Assembly (NCBI RefSeq): GCF_001650905.1
Contig: NZ_LXYG01000016.1
Coordinates: 124,001-188,000, forward strand
Origin: Balneola sp. EhC07
GTDB lineage: Bacteria > Bacteroidota > Rhodothermia > Balneolales > Balneolaceae
Direction: 5' to 3'
Length of the DNA stretch: 64,000 nt
Shown: in pieces, positions 7,254 through 14,820 of the stretch
Position numbering within the stretch: the first letter of the stretch is position 1
How the letters are laid out: each line of letters begins with the position of its first letter
The notes under the pieces: model-generated
What the model was told of the DNA's origin: nothing
Databases searched by the model: none
What the model saw: only the letters and a program-made list of their open reading frames with translations
Program-made: the position numbers and the translations under genes

Positions 7254-8173
7254 AATCATTCAATCAAGTAAATTTCAAATGGCCTCTTTTAATTGATCCA
7301 CTTGAAGAAGAGTCTCCAAAAGTTGAATGGGTTGTAAATGGTTTTGCAGCTAGAAAGTATATAACAGTTCTTGGCGGTCCTGCTGGGTCTGGAAAATCGT
7401 TATTTACTCAGTACTTGCTACAAAAGAGATCTAATGAGCTATTTAATGTAAACCGTGATGGTGTTTGTATCTATATAACTGGTGCTGATACTACTTCTCA
7501 AGAGGTAGTTAGACGATCACATGGCATACATAATAGGTCTTCGGTACTTATACAAGAAATACCAAAAGAAGCAGTTCCTTATATAGCTGATAATAAGTTC
7601 TATTTCTCTTTAGTCGATCACCTATCAGGTGTTGAAGTTGATACGATAGTTTTTGATACAATAGCTGATTTCCATTTCGGCAATTTGTATGACCCTGTAG
7701 AAATGAATGAAACTATGATGGCTTTTCGAAATTTAGCTGAAAGATTGAATTGTGCAGTAATCTTGATAACTCATGTTACCAAAGGATCGAATGAGAGAAT
7801 TAAGTACCATATTGAAAACATAAGTGATTCAAGAATAATTGGTACTAAATCAGATATGGTTTTCGCAATCAAATCAGAGTATCGAAATGATAAAACAAAC
7901 CTAATAGAGCTTCAGAATTTGAAGTTTAGAATTGACGAGATTCAACCTTCTGTTAGAATGAAGATTCAAAAGAATGAGAATGATAAGATTTCTATCCTTC
8001 GAACAGATGATCTATTTGGTCATGAAGAAGCTCAAGAGTTCAAAACCACGAAACGAGAAAAACTCATTGAAGAGGCTAAAAGATTAGATGAAGAAGGACT
8101 TAGTAGCAGGGAAATAGGGAAGAAGCTAAATGTATCCCACACTACGGCAAATAACTATGTAAAAGAAAATTGA
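7250..8173 (+). CDS. RepA-like AAA_25 ATPase of the element
   Basis: The 307-residue protein belongs to the RecA-fold AAA_25/RepA group. A P-loop GGPAGSGKS lies at residues 42-50 and a Walker B-like DTIVFDT at 131-137. A sensor stretch VILITHVTKG resembles the region after Walker B in RSF1010 RepA-type helicases. The last 36 residues form an HTH (LSSREIGKKLNVSHTTANNY) that probably binds DNA. Such proteins drive replication of plasmids and mobile islands, often after excision. The gene is translation-coupled to the HTH gene before it. No primase or RepC-type initiator is visible, so replication would rely on host factors or on the unknown 6059 product. Confidence 0.82.
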   Translation: MKSFNQVNFKWPLLIDPLEEESPKVEWVVNGFAARKYITVLGGPAGSGKSLFTQYLLQKRSNELFNVNRDGVCIYITGADTTSQEVVRRSHGIHNRSSVLIQEIPKEAVPYIADNKFYFSLVDHLSGVEVDTIVFDTIADFHFGNLYDPVEMNETMMAFRNLAERLNCAVILITHVTKGSNERIKYHIENISDSRIIGTKSDMVFAIKSEYRNDKTNLIELQNLKFRIDEIQPSVRMKIQKNENDKISILRTDDLFGHEEAQEFKTTKREKLIEEAKRLDEEGLSSREIGKKLNVSHTTANNYVKEN

Positions 8174-8176
8174 AAC

Positions 8177-8216
8177 TGTAAAATGTAAAATGGGTATACA
8201 TGTTTTACAATTTACA
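8177..8216. repeat. Imperfect inverted repeat of TGTAAA units
   Basis: The arms at 8177-8190 (TGTAAAATGTAAAA) and 8203-8216 match in 13 of 14 positions with a 12-base spacer. Each arm holds two TGTAAA-like units. The region begins four bases after the rep stop, lacks a T-run, and leads into 100 very A+T-rich bases. It may be an operator or iteron-like origin element. Confidence 0.5.
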
Positions 8217-8317
8217 AGTATTCTTGTAGTTGAGTATTGTTTATAAATGTTGAATTATAGCTAAGTTGTATTTGTTGTAATTTATATTATATTAAAGCGT
8301 TAATTCTATAAAAGTAT

Positions 8318-8500
8318 ATGTTTAATAGAAAAAATAAGTCATTATCGAAGCCCAAAGAGTTTCCTACCCTCAATTTTAATGAAAGAGGTAATATCTATAT
8401 AAAACCTAAGGATTTGTTAGGCTCTAAGAGAGGGAGTGACCTAATAAAGAAGTATAGTGCTTCTGATCTTGTCAAGGCTATTCGTAAGGAGAATGGCTAG
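8318..8500 (+). CDS. Small basic protein of unknown function
   Basis: This 60-residue Lys-rich protein has no membrane segment or known motif. Its stop lies eight bases before the start of the membrane-protein gene at 8509, so the two are probably co-transcribed from the A+T-rich region at 8217-8317. It may be a nucleic-acid-binding or regulatory partner; this is guesswork. Length and composition leave some doubt whether it is translated. Confidence 0.5.
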   Translation: MFNRKNKSLSKPKEFPTLNFNERGNIYIKPKDLLGSKRGSDLIKKYSASDLVKAIRKENG

Positions 8501-8508
8501 TACACATT

Positions 8509-9216
8509 ATGAGTCCATCAAATTATTCATTGATATTCGGAATTTTGACCTCAGGCTATCTGTGTTTAAAATTTTGGAATTATACTCATTACAGGATAAT
8601 AAAATTTAATAGCCAAGAGCTATTTTTAGCGAGTGGTGCAGTAGGTACGGCTATTTTATTTGTCGGGACGTTTCTTCACGCTTTAAGTGATGGAATTTTT
8701 CATTACCTACATATTTTTCTAAAAATAAGTATTGGTATTGAGAACGAAAGTATACACTCGATTATACTTGGAATAGGTGCATGTTACTTATTTATAATAT
8801 TGTATAATAATTTCATTCAAAATCGAGACCAAACTGTAAAGGAATTGATACGTCAGAATAATGATGGCACATCATTGATGTTATTAAATTCTATGACCAA
8901 AACGAGGGAGCTAGCTTTTACTCTTAGTAATAAGAAAGTATATATAGGGCTCGTGCTTACAAATCCATTTTCTACTTACGAAGAAAATAAATCTTTTCAA
9001 ATTTTACCGCTTTTGAGTGGTTATAGAGATGAAAAAGGAGAGTACGATCTTACCACTGTTTATTCTACAATATATGACAAGTTAAAAGAAGAGGGTGTAT
9101 CTGAGGAAGATAGAAAGAAACTTTTTTCGATCTCACTATCCGTGAAAGATATTGTTACATGTAGTTATTTTGATTTAGAAACATATTCTAAGTTTTCAAC
9201 CAAGATTGTTAATTGA
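8509..9216 (+). CDS. Three-helix membrane protein with a cytoplasmic C-terminal domain (cargo)
   Basis: The first 110 residues hold three hydrophobic segments (about 4-24, 40-62 and 84-103). Residues 105-235 are soluble and contain KVYIGLVLTNPFST and LPLLSGYRDEKGEYDLTT. That block reminds me of the uncharacterised DUF6338 membrane proteins, but I could not check this. The gene is convergent with the small basic gene and the serine protease gene at 9196-10252. It lies in the last third of the element, where accessory cargo is expected. A membrane effector beside a protease is a layout seen in some defence systems, so it is a candidate, not a proven one. Confidence 0.75.
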   Translation: MSPSNYSLIFGILTSGYLCLKFWNYTHYRIIKFNSQELFLASGAVGTAILFVGTFLHALSDGIFHYLHIFLKISIGIENESIHSIILGIGACYLFIILYNNFIQNRDQTVKELIRQNNDGTSLMLLNSMTKTRELAFTLSNKKVYIGLVLTNPFSTYEENKSFQILPLLSGYRDEKGEYDLTTVYSTIYDKLKEEGVSEEDRKKLFSISLSVKDIVTCSYFDLETYSKFSTKIVN

Positions 9217-9396
9217 GTAATAATTAGATTGAATGTTATTTACTCTATCTACAAAATCTTTAACGAGATCTTGTTCCATATTTTTATAAGTTCTCTTTCT
9301 AAGTTGCTTTTCTAATATTTCACGATCCTTTTGTTGTCTATAATCAAGATGCTTTCGAAGGTTGTTTTTTTTGAGTGCCATTTTTGTTAGACTCAT
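9196..9396 (-). CDS. Small Lys/Arg-rich protein overlapping the protease gene
   Basis: This 66-residue basic helical protein starts inside the 3' end of the protease gene in another frame (53-base overlap). AAAGG six bases before the ATG at 9396 supports that start; a second ATG is at 9381. The tail overlaps the end of the convergent membrane-protein gene by 21 bases. No family is recognised. Tight overlaps on both sides either mean a compact cargo cassette or that this frame is not translated. Confidence 0.45.
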   Translation of the reverse strand: MSLTKMALKKNNLRKHLDYRQQKDREILEKQLRKRTYKNMEQDLVKDFVDRVNNIQSNYYSINNLG

Positions 9397-10252
9397 TTTT
9401 ACCTTTGGGTTGTTTTTTAGTTGGTTTTTTAGAATCATTTTGTCTTAGAAGTAGTACAGTTCCATTAGGGTCTGGGTCTCTTATATAATTAAATATAGAA
9501 TTTTCTAGTAAAAGTTCCTCATCTTCTGCTTCTTTTACACAATCAAATATTTCTTTAGCTTCGTTTATATCAATTACGAAGCTATGAGAAGGGTATCCTA
9601 AGGTGAGCCGATTAATAAGGTCATCGTTGTCACAAAGTCTTTTACCATAGTCTCTTGCAATCATCAAAGCTCGATTAATCTCACCTAACTTAACGGGGTC
9701 TATCTGTGCAGTAATGGGGCTTAATAGTCCGTTTGCTAGAAGCGCGCCAACGTCAGTTGCTGTTTTTGTTGTGATTAAACCACCACTCTTTCTTTTTAGA
9801 TTGGTAAAAACGTAATCAATTATATCAAACCCCCTATTTCCTAAAGATGTAATTGAATTTATGTAGTCTAGTCCAGAAGACTGTATTAATTCTTCTTCTT
9901 TGTTTAATTGGATGTCTAGAGGTCCTAATTCACTAAAGTCAGACATGATTATTTTGTCGGCTCCAAGTGTCATTAAAGTGCCAGCACTTTTGCATATACC
10001 AAAAACGAAATAAATAAGCTTTTTATACCTTCTTTTTAAATAGCTAACAATTCGATAAGCTTGATCAGGGTCTCCCCCTTCAGTTGTAAGTATAATTACA
10101 AGATTTTCTTTTCTTTCTTCAATGCTTCTTATTGTATGAATAAGAGTGTCAGAATTAATAAAATTTATGGTTCCCGAGAATAAAATTACATCTGCGTTAT
10201 ATTTTTTTGAAATACTATCAATAATTTTATCTAAATCAATTTCTTCGCTCAT
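9344..10252 (-). CDS. ClpP/SppA-fold serine protease, SDH_sah (serine dehydrogenase proteinase) type
   Basis: The 302-residue protein shows the fold of the SDH_sah protease family: LIHTIRSIEER, the oxyanion-loop region TTEGGDPDQAYRI (about 56-68), the nucleophile Ser89 in GICKSAGTLMTLGAD, and SELGPLDIQL. It has no clear transmembrane helix or signal peptide, so it probably acts in the cytoplasm or at the inner face of the membrane. The last 35 residues are a Lys/Asn/Gln-rich tail, possibly disordered or nucleic-acid-binding. It reads inward from the right end of the element, opposite to the other genes, so it has its own promoter. Function in the element is unknown; proteolytic control or defence is inferred. 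Confidence 0.85.
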   Translation of the reverse strand: MSEEIDLDKIIDSISKKYNADVILFSGTINFINSDTLIHTIRSIEERKENLVIILTTEGGDPDQAYRIVSYLKRRYKKLIYFVFGICKSAGTLMTLGADKIIMSDFSELGPLDIQLNKEEELIQSSGLDYINSITSLGNRGFDIIDYVFTNLKRKSGGLITTKTATDVGALLANGLLSPITAQIDPVKLGEINRALMIARDYGKRLCDNDDLINRLTLGYPSHSFVIDINEAKEIFDCVKEAEDEELLLENSIFNYIRDPDPNGTVLLLRQNDSKKPTKKQPKGKNESNKNGTQKKQPSKAS

Positions 10253-10315
10253 TTCTATACGTTTAGTAATTAAGTTTAAGATTATAATGATTTAGTTAAT
10301 CTAATGAAACGCAAT

Positions 10316-10338
10316 TTTGTTATACCTATATGATACCT
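10316..10338 (+). repeat. Right arm-type repeat, probable integrase binding site
   Basis: The block begins with TTTGTTATACCTAT and matches 21 of 23 bases of the block at 4338-4360, again with two units 11 bases apart (10318 and 10329). It lies 38 bases inside the right core repeat. The equal orientation at both ends and closeness to the cores support an arm-site role. Confidence 0.65.
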
Positions 10339-10340
10339 AT

Positions 10341-10382
10341 AAATAAAAAAGCCTATATAAATCAGTGACTTATAAAGGCTTT
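10341..10382 (-). terminator. Replacement terminator for tRNA-Arg supplied by the element
   Basis: A 13-bp stem with one A-A mismatch (10348-10360 with 10370-10382, nine-base loop) follows the tRNA on the minus strand and leads into a T-rich run (TTTTTTATTTATA). Its first six transcribed bases, AAAGCC, come from the attachment core. The element thus restores a terminator to the tRNA gene whose own terminator it displaced to 4177. Confidence 0.8.
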
Positions 10383-10397
10383 AAGTACACCCGGAGG
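10377..10397. repeat. Right attachment site core (attR)
   Basis: This is the 21-base copy that overlaps the 3' end of the intact tRNA-Arg gene (10386-10397) and the first stem bases of the replacement terminator. It is identical to 4205-4225. The tRNA stays functional because integration rebuilds its end exactly. Confidence 0.9.
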
Positions 10398-10459
10398 GGT
10401 TCGAACCCCCAACCCCCAGAGCCGAAATCTGGTACTCTATCCAGTTGAGCTACGGGTGC
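10386..10459 (-). tRNA. tRNA-Arg (anticodon TCG)
   Basis: The 74-base gene folds into a full cloverleaf. The acceptor arm is GCACCCG with CGGGTGT (one G-U pair), the D arm contains AGCTCAACTGGATAGAGT, and the anticodon stem CCAGA/TCTGG encloses TTTCGGC, giving anticodon TCG. The T arm carries TTCGAAC. CCA is not encoded. A TATATTTG -7 box lies on the minus strand at 10473-10480, 13 bases upstream. The 3' end is the attachment site of the element to the left. Confidence 0.96.
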
Positions 10460-10596
10460 ATTTTTTGGACTCCAAATATAGGAAACATGTATCTCTTTTA
10501 CACGGCTAATCACAAAAGAGAATACCTAGTTTGGGCGATTTACAGACTTTAGTGCTTCTGTTAGTTTTATAGAAACCTTAAACAAGTTTCTTAGTC

Positions 10597-11475
10597 ATGA
10601 AGTTAAAGTATTCGGTCTTATTAGTTACTCTTATTGCAACAACAGCAAATTTATTTGCTCAAAAAACATATCGACAGATCTATTCAGATCCGTCTGAAGT
10701 TCAATCCGGCTATCTCAGCCTTCATTATTTTGGAGTGGATGCGGGTTTCAACAATTTATCAGGTGCTTCTATTCTTAGTGTAGGAGCAGAGACGCTGTAT
10801 CCCATAACCGATAAGCTTAAAGCGGAAGGTCTGTTTCTTTATTCTTTGTTCTCTTTAGAAAAAACAAGTTTTCCATTTTTGTTTAATGCCGGCGCTGAGT
10901 TTACACTTTCTTCAAAAACTAAAAGTACCACAGTTCCTGTTTTACTGGCGTTCAGCTATGAAAGAAATTATTTAGAAGGTAAAGACATAAATACATATAC
11001 CACTGTAAAATTACGGGGAGACATAACTTCAGAGCTGAATGTAAGAGGAGGTCTGTATTTAAGAAACAGCGCTTTCGAGTACGAAGAGAATTTTACTTTT
11101 TACGAAGTGACAAACATTTTTCATAAAGGAATTTATGCAGGGCTTGGATACACCCGAAAGCTATTTATGCATATTCAGGACAGCGATGGATACACTTTTG
11201 CTTACGCAAGAAATTTTCGTCCTTTTGTGGATGTTCTGGTTCTGCCAACATCAGTAGATGTAAATTCAGGTGGAAATACCCAAACAGTGGAAGAAACTCT
11301 GGGTTGGAGAGCAGGAATGACATGGCAGTTAAATCCTATGACCCAAAACCAAAACTTCGACCGCAAGATCGGTTTCTTTGGAAACCTGTTGTATAGATTA
11401 GAGTTTGGCCAGCGTCCGTTGGAAGGTTTTTATGTAACTACCGGTTTGGCCTGGACGATCAAGAAGTTTAAATAA
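10597..11475 (+). CDS. Predicted outer-membrane beta-barrel protein
   Basis: The protein has a signal peptide of about 21 residues ending NLFAQ. The mature 270 residues show alternating hydrophobic/polar strands with many aromatic residues, for example VRGGLYLRNSAFEYEEN and GIYAGLGYTRKLF. The pattern fits a small outer-membrane barrel of the kind often annotated as an outer-membrane-beta-barrel protein in Bacteroidota. No specific substrate or family is evident. It is a single gene just outside the right border of the integrated element, with no clear partner. Confidence 0.75.
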   Translation: MKLKYSVLLVTLIATTANLFAQKTYRQIYSDPSEVQSGYLSLHYFGVDAGFNNLSGASILSVGAETLYPITDKLKAEGLFLYSLFSLEKTSFPFLFNAGAEFTLSSKTKSTTVPVLLAFSYERNYLEGKDINTYTTVKLRGDITSELNVRGGLYLRNSAFEYEENFTFYEVTNIFHKGIYAGLGYTRKLFMHIQDSDGYTFAYARNFRPFVDVLVLPTSVDVNSGGNTQTVEETLGWRAGMTWQLNPMTQNQNFDRKIGFFGNLLYRLEFGQRPLEGFYVTTGLAWTIKKFK

Positions 11476-11981
11476 AAAGATGATTAAAAATAGACGGAAA
11501 GATGTGAGAAAAGCTTCCAATTATTCTTGTCGGCACAAAAGATCATGAACAAGTAAATGTATTCATGATTCTTAAGAAAGACCTCCTCTGTCTCCTCCTG
11601 CAGCAGGAGGGGAACGCGTTGATAAAAATTAGAATTAATTCTGGAATTCCCCTGCTTAACCAAGGAGGGGCGAACTACTCAGAACCAAAGAATCTGATTC
11701 TTAGCCGGGGAGGTCCGTTTCCAACGCATAGCATCGAGTCCAGACTTAACCCTGGGATAAATCCCTTCTAGCTTATGCTCTTGCCTTAAACTCGTACATA
11801 AACAAGCAAGGACTTTAGTCCTGCGACTAATCTTGCAACCAGAAAGGATTATTCCTGCTTCGCAGACGCATACGGATCATTTTCTCTTCTCCGTCTTAAA
11901 TACTAAGGGCGAATTTTTCTGGAACTATCACTACTAAAGTGTCAGCGAATTGTCTAACCAAAGAAGAAGAAAAGATCTTTC
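11476..11981. repeat. Gene-free 506-base region with G+C-rich palindromic repeat units
   Basis: No credible gene is seen. The region holds a short palindrome CCTCCTGCAGCAGGAGG (11594-11610) and an imperfect one at 11649-11670 whose arms CCCCT and AGGGG recur at 58811-58834. More purine/pyrimidine-rich blocks follow to about 11716. It looks like a degenerate interspersed palindromic element, possibly several units, in the 3' region between the barrel gene and queA. A 68-residue open frame across it is not supported. Confidence 0.5.
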
Positions 11982-12983
11982 CTAAACTATCAACATAGCA
12001 TCGCCAAAGGAGTAGAAGCGATATTGTTCTTTAATGGCGTGTTCATAAATCCGATGCATGTCATCAAAACCCATTAGCGCAGAAACCAACATTAGCAAAG
12101 TGCTTTTGGGAAGATGAAAGTTCGTGATAAGAGAATCAACGGCTTTGAATTGATATCCCGGAGTAATGAAAATATCCGTTTCTCCGCTTTGAGGCTCAAA
12201 CGTACGTTCGTTACTCGCTAAGGATTCAAGCACTCGTACGCTCGTAGTTCCTACTGCTGTGATGTGATCTGATTTTGTCAATTCTTCGGCAGTTTTAGCA
12301 TCCAGTTGATACCACTCGCTGTGCATGATGTGTTCATCAAGCTTTTCTGTTTTTACCGGAGCAAAAGTACCCAGACCAACATGCAGAGTAACTTCTGATT
12401 TTTGTATTCCCTGAGTGTCTAACTTAGCTAGTAGCTCATCAGTAAAATGTAAACCGGCTGTAGGAGCAGCTTTACTTCCAAGATCTTTTGCATATACCGT
12501 CTGATATTCCGAAGCCAGAGATTCATCCTGTTCAATATAAGGAGGAAAAGGCGTGTATTTGAACGGCTCGAGTTCGGGAGCATCCAGATCGTGAGAAAGA
12601 ACGATCGTTCTCAAGCCATCTTGGGCTACATGAGTAACTTCTGCGGTAACTCCATCGGCAAGTTCAACGGTTTTACCAACACGGAATTTCTTGCCCGGAC
12701 GAACTAAAGCCTCTATGGTATTATTGTTTCTGACTGAAGTGACGAACAGCTCCTTTTTCCCACCATCAAACATCAGCCGGCATTTTTCAACTTTGCTGTT
12801 ATTGACAACGAGGGTGGTTTCTTTGGGAAGATATTTTCCAAGATTATAAAAGAAATCGTCTGTGATCTGTTTGGTAGCACGGTCGTACACCAATAATCTG
12901 GCATGATCTCTTGGGTTTGCCGGAGATTGAGCTATAAGTTCTTCAGGAAGATGGTAATCGAAATCGGAGAGGGTAAACTTCAT
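11982..12983 (-). CDS. queA: S-adenosylmethionine:tRNA ribosyltransferase-isomerase
   Basis: QueA transfers and rearranges the ribosyl part of SAM onto preQ1-modified tRNA, forming epoxyqueuosine at the wobble base. The whole protein matches the family: N-terminal FDYHLPEELIAQSP and PRDHARLLV, PTAGLHFTDELL in the middle, ITAVGTTSVRVLES, and the end TNFHLPKSTLLMLVSAL. The length of 333 is usual. It is the last gene of a minus-strand run, four bases after a lipoprotein gene, so read-through from upstream is likely. No other queuosine genes are in the window. Confidence 0.96.
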   Translation of the reverse strand: MKFTLSDFDYHLPEELIAQSPANPRDHARLLVYDRATKQITDDFFYNLGKYLPKETTLVVNNSKVEKCRLMFDGGKKELFVTSVRNNNTIEALVRPGKKFRVGKTVELADGVTAEVTHVAQDGLRTIVLSHDLDAPELEPFKYTPFPPYIEQDESLASEYQTVYAKDLGSKAAPTAGLHFTDELLAKLDTQGIQKSEVTLHVGLGTFAPVKTEKLDEHIMHSEWYQLDAKTAEELTKSDHITAVGTTSVRVLESLASNERTFEPQSGETDIFITPGYQFKAVDSLITNFHLPKSTLLMLVSALMGFDDMHRIYEHAIKEQYRFYSFGDAMLIV

Positions 12984-12986
12984 TAT

Positions 12987-13853
12987 CTATTGATCGCTCA
13001 TGAGTAGCATTCTCGACCATAAACCGTCTCGGTCAGAGTATGAATATGTTTTAATGCCAATATCTTTTTCTAATAGATAGCCACCACCTTTTAAAGGATT
13101 TTTTGTGATAACAAGAGATCCATCAGTAGTTCTGCTTTTGGGGATGTATCTTTTAAATCTAAGTAACCTCCTGGTATCAAAATCAAAACCAACATAATCA
13201 TTGAATGCTGTAGAAAAGGGAGTTTCGGAGCCATTGGATGTCAAAAGGTTATCTAAGTCTTGAATTATATGAAATTCATTTACTGAGCTTATGATCGTAG
13301 TATCATTATCTAAATTACGATTTTCAAATTGGCTGGAATAAACAACTTTTTCCAGATTTAGCTTTTCAACAACTTTATAAACACTATCCGTGTTATTAAC
13401 ACTTATACTACTTATTGAGTATGAAACTTCACCGGTAGTAATTACATCAACAGGAGCTAACAAATCTTCATAAAAGTATGAATACCTCCAGCTGATGCCT
13501 TGTTTAAGGGGCATAAGATCAAGATATACAGGGCTGAGCTCGAGATCATAATTTTTATCAATATTTGCAGTGATAGAATCTGTAAAGGAAAGGTGATTTG
13601 GAGAGTCTATTTCAATTTGATAATCACCGGGTTCAAGCTTAAAAGAGAATTCACCTGATTCGTTTGTTTCAAATGTAAAATCATCAATAGTTACAGTAGC
13701 TCCGTTAGTCAAAAGTGTGTCATTCATATAAACATCGAAAACCTTTCCTTGAACAGTAATGCTATCAACTGGTTCGTCTACTGTTACATTGGATGGGTTT
13801 TCTTGCTGACAGGAAATAAAAACAATTGATATAAACAGAAGAAAAATTTTCAT
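12987..13853 (-). CDS. Lipoprotein with carboxypeptidase-regulatory-like domain, copy 2 of a tandem pair
   Basis: I start the protein at the ATG at 13853, which gives a clean lipoprotein signal peptide (MKIFLLFISIVFISC); an upstream ATG at 13907 would add 18 unlikely residues. The mature protein starts with an Ig/transthyretin-like domain (VQGKVFDVYMNDTLLTNGATV, then SGEFSFKLEPGDYQIEI). A second domain of about 180 residues begins near LKQGISWRYSYFYED. The gene at 13912 encodes a protein with the same order of domains, so the two are tandem paralogues. Function is unknown; exposure on the outer membrane is expected. Confidence 0.72.
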   Translation of the reverse strand: MKIFLLFISIVFISCQQENPSNVTVDEPVDSITVQGKVFDVYMNDTLLTNGATVTIDDFTFETNESGEFSFKLEPGDYQIEIDSPNHLSFTDSITANIDKNYDLELSPVYLDLMPLKQGISWRYSYFYEDLLAPVDVITTGEVSYSISSISVNNTDSVYKVVEKLNLEKVVYSSQFENRNLDNDTTIISSVNEFHIIQDLDNLLTSNGSETPFSTAFNDYVGFDFDTRRLLRFKRYIPKSRTTDGSLVITKNPLKGGGYLLEKDIGIKTYSYSDRDGLWSRMLLMSDQ

Positions 13854-13911
13854 GCAAGAAGATAATATCAACATTAATGGTTTTTGAACCTCGGAAAAAG
13901 AATACAAAGCT

Positions 13912-14787
13912 TTACTTGGAATGAGAAACTAGGTCTAAAGACGTAGAATATTTGGTGTTTCCACCAGTGTATATATAAAAATCAATGAATCCTGCTTCCG
14001 GTGCAATGCTCGATCTATATAAAGGACTTCCATTCCCATACCTCACATCAATTATTGGATCAACTTTAAGTCTCGATACTGGATAGGATTTGCGAATCGG
14101 GGATTGATAATCTTTCCCATTTAGTTTCAAGGCTGCAACACCTGAAGTAAAAGTTGTTATATATTTGACTCGCGAATAAGACACGTTCCCATTATTTCTA
14201 ATTCTTATAGTAAAATAGCTTGTATCATCTATATAACTGCTGTCTATAGGCTCCCCTTCAAAACTCTCTCTTCGCTTTTTTGCTTCAAGATCGTTTTTTA
14301 CGGTAAAAACAGGTTCATTTGTTTCTTGATCTAAGTTTTGTTCAATTACTTCCCATACCATAGTTCCAGAGGTAGCTATTCTGTCATAGTTTGGATATGA
14401 AACATTGTCACTGTAATCAAAAACCCATTTCTCCCCAACAGTTGGATTGAAATAAGTTATTTCTTTAGGATCTAACTCAAGTGAAATCGCATCAGTATCT
14501 TTACTAACGGTTATCGTAGTGTCGAGAAAGCTATGATCGGGGCTATTCACAACAACCTGGTAAGTTCCTTCTTCAATATCTAAAGAATAGCCAGTCGTAA
14601 TATTATGTTGAACCTGGACACCATTCACCTCTACCCAATCCGGCCTTATAATCAAACTATCTTGTTCAAATACATCATAAAAGACAAATGAAACAGTTTG
14701 AGGAACTGTTGTAGATGTAGTATCGCAAGAATTGAGCACAAGCCCGGCACTTAAAAAAACAAATAAATGTAAAGCACTCTTAATCAT
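13912..14787 (-). CDS. Lipoprotein with PEGA-like domain, copy 1 of a tandem pair
   Basis: A signal peptide ends in the lipobox LNSC (Cys near residue 21). Residues about 30-105 form a beta-sandwich with EGTYQVVVNSPDHSFLD. The rest begins with NPTVGEKWVFDYSD, matching the layout of its downstream neighbour. Low identity but the same architecture points to an old tandem duplication. The pair sits between dxs and queA, unrelated in function, so it is probably a lineage-specific insertion into the operon. No function can be assigned. Confidence 0.72.
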   Translation of the reverse strand: MIKSALHLFVFLSAGLVLNSCDTTSTTVPQTVSFVFYDVFEQDSLIIRPDWVEVNGVQVQHNITTGYSLDIEEGTYQVVVNSPDHSFLDTTITVSKDTDAISLELDPKEITYFNPTVGEKWVFDYSDNVSYPNYDRIATSGTMVWEVIEQNLDQETNEPVFTVKNDLEAKKRRESFEGEPIDSSYIDDTSYFTIRIRNNGNVSYSRVKYITTFTSGVAALKLNGKDYQSPIRKSYPVSRLKVDPIIDVRYGNGSPLYRSSIAPEAGFIDFYIYTGGNTKYSTSLDLVSHSK

Positions 14788-14820
14788 GATTAATCTGTAT
14801 TAGATTAGTATTGATTAAAA

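Larger units (their letters stand above)
4205..10397. mobile_element. Small integrated genetic element in tRNA-Arg(TCG)
   Basis: The 6.2 kb segment lies between two identical 21-bp direct repeats (4205-4225 and 10377-10397). The right copy contains the 3' end of an intact tRNA-Arg gene; the left copy is a leftover fragment of that end. Inside are a tyrosine recombinase, an excisionase-like HTH protein, a RepA-like ATPase and five or six genes of unknown function. The segment looks more A+T-rich than its flanks. There is no relaxase, transfer gene, capsid, portal or terminase. The gene set int / HTH / rep with a short cargo resembles mobilisable islands or phage satellites. It cannot be a full conjugative element or a complete phage. 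Confidence 0.9.

Noticed and set aside
11565..11771. 68-residue reading frame
   Set aside because: It runs through palindromic repeat units, has no start signal and no protein-like pattern.
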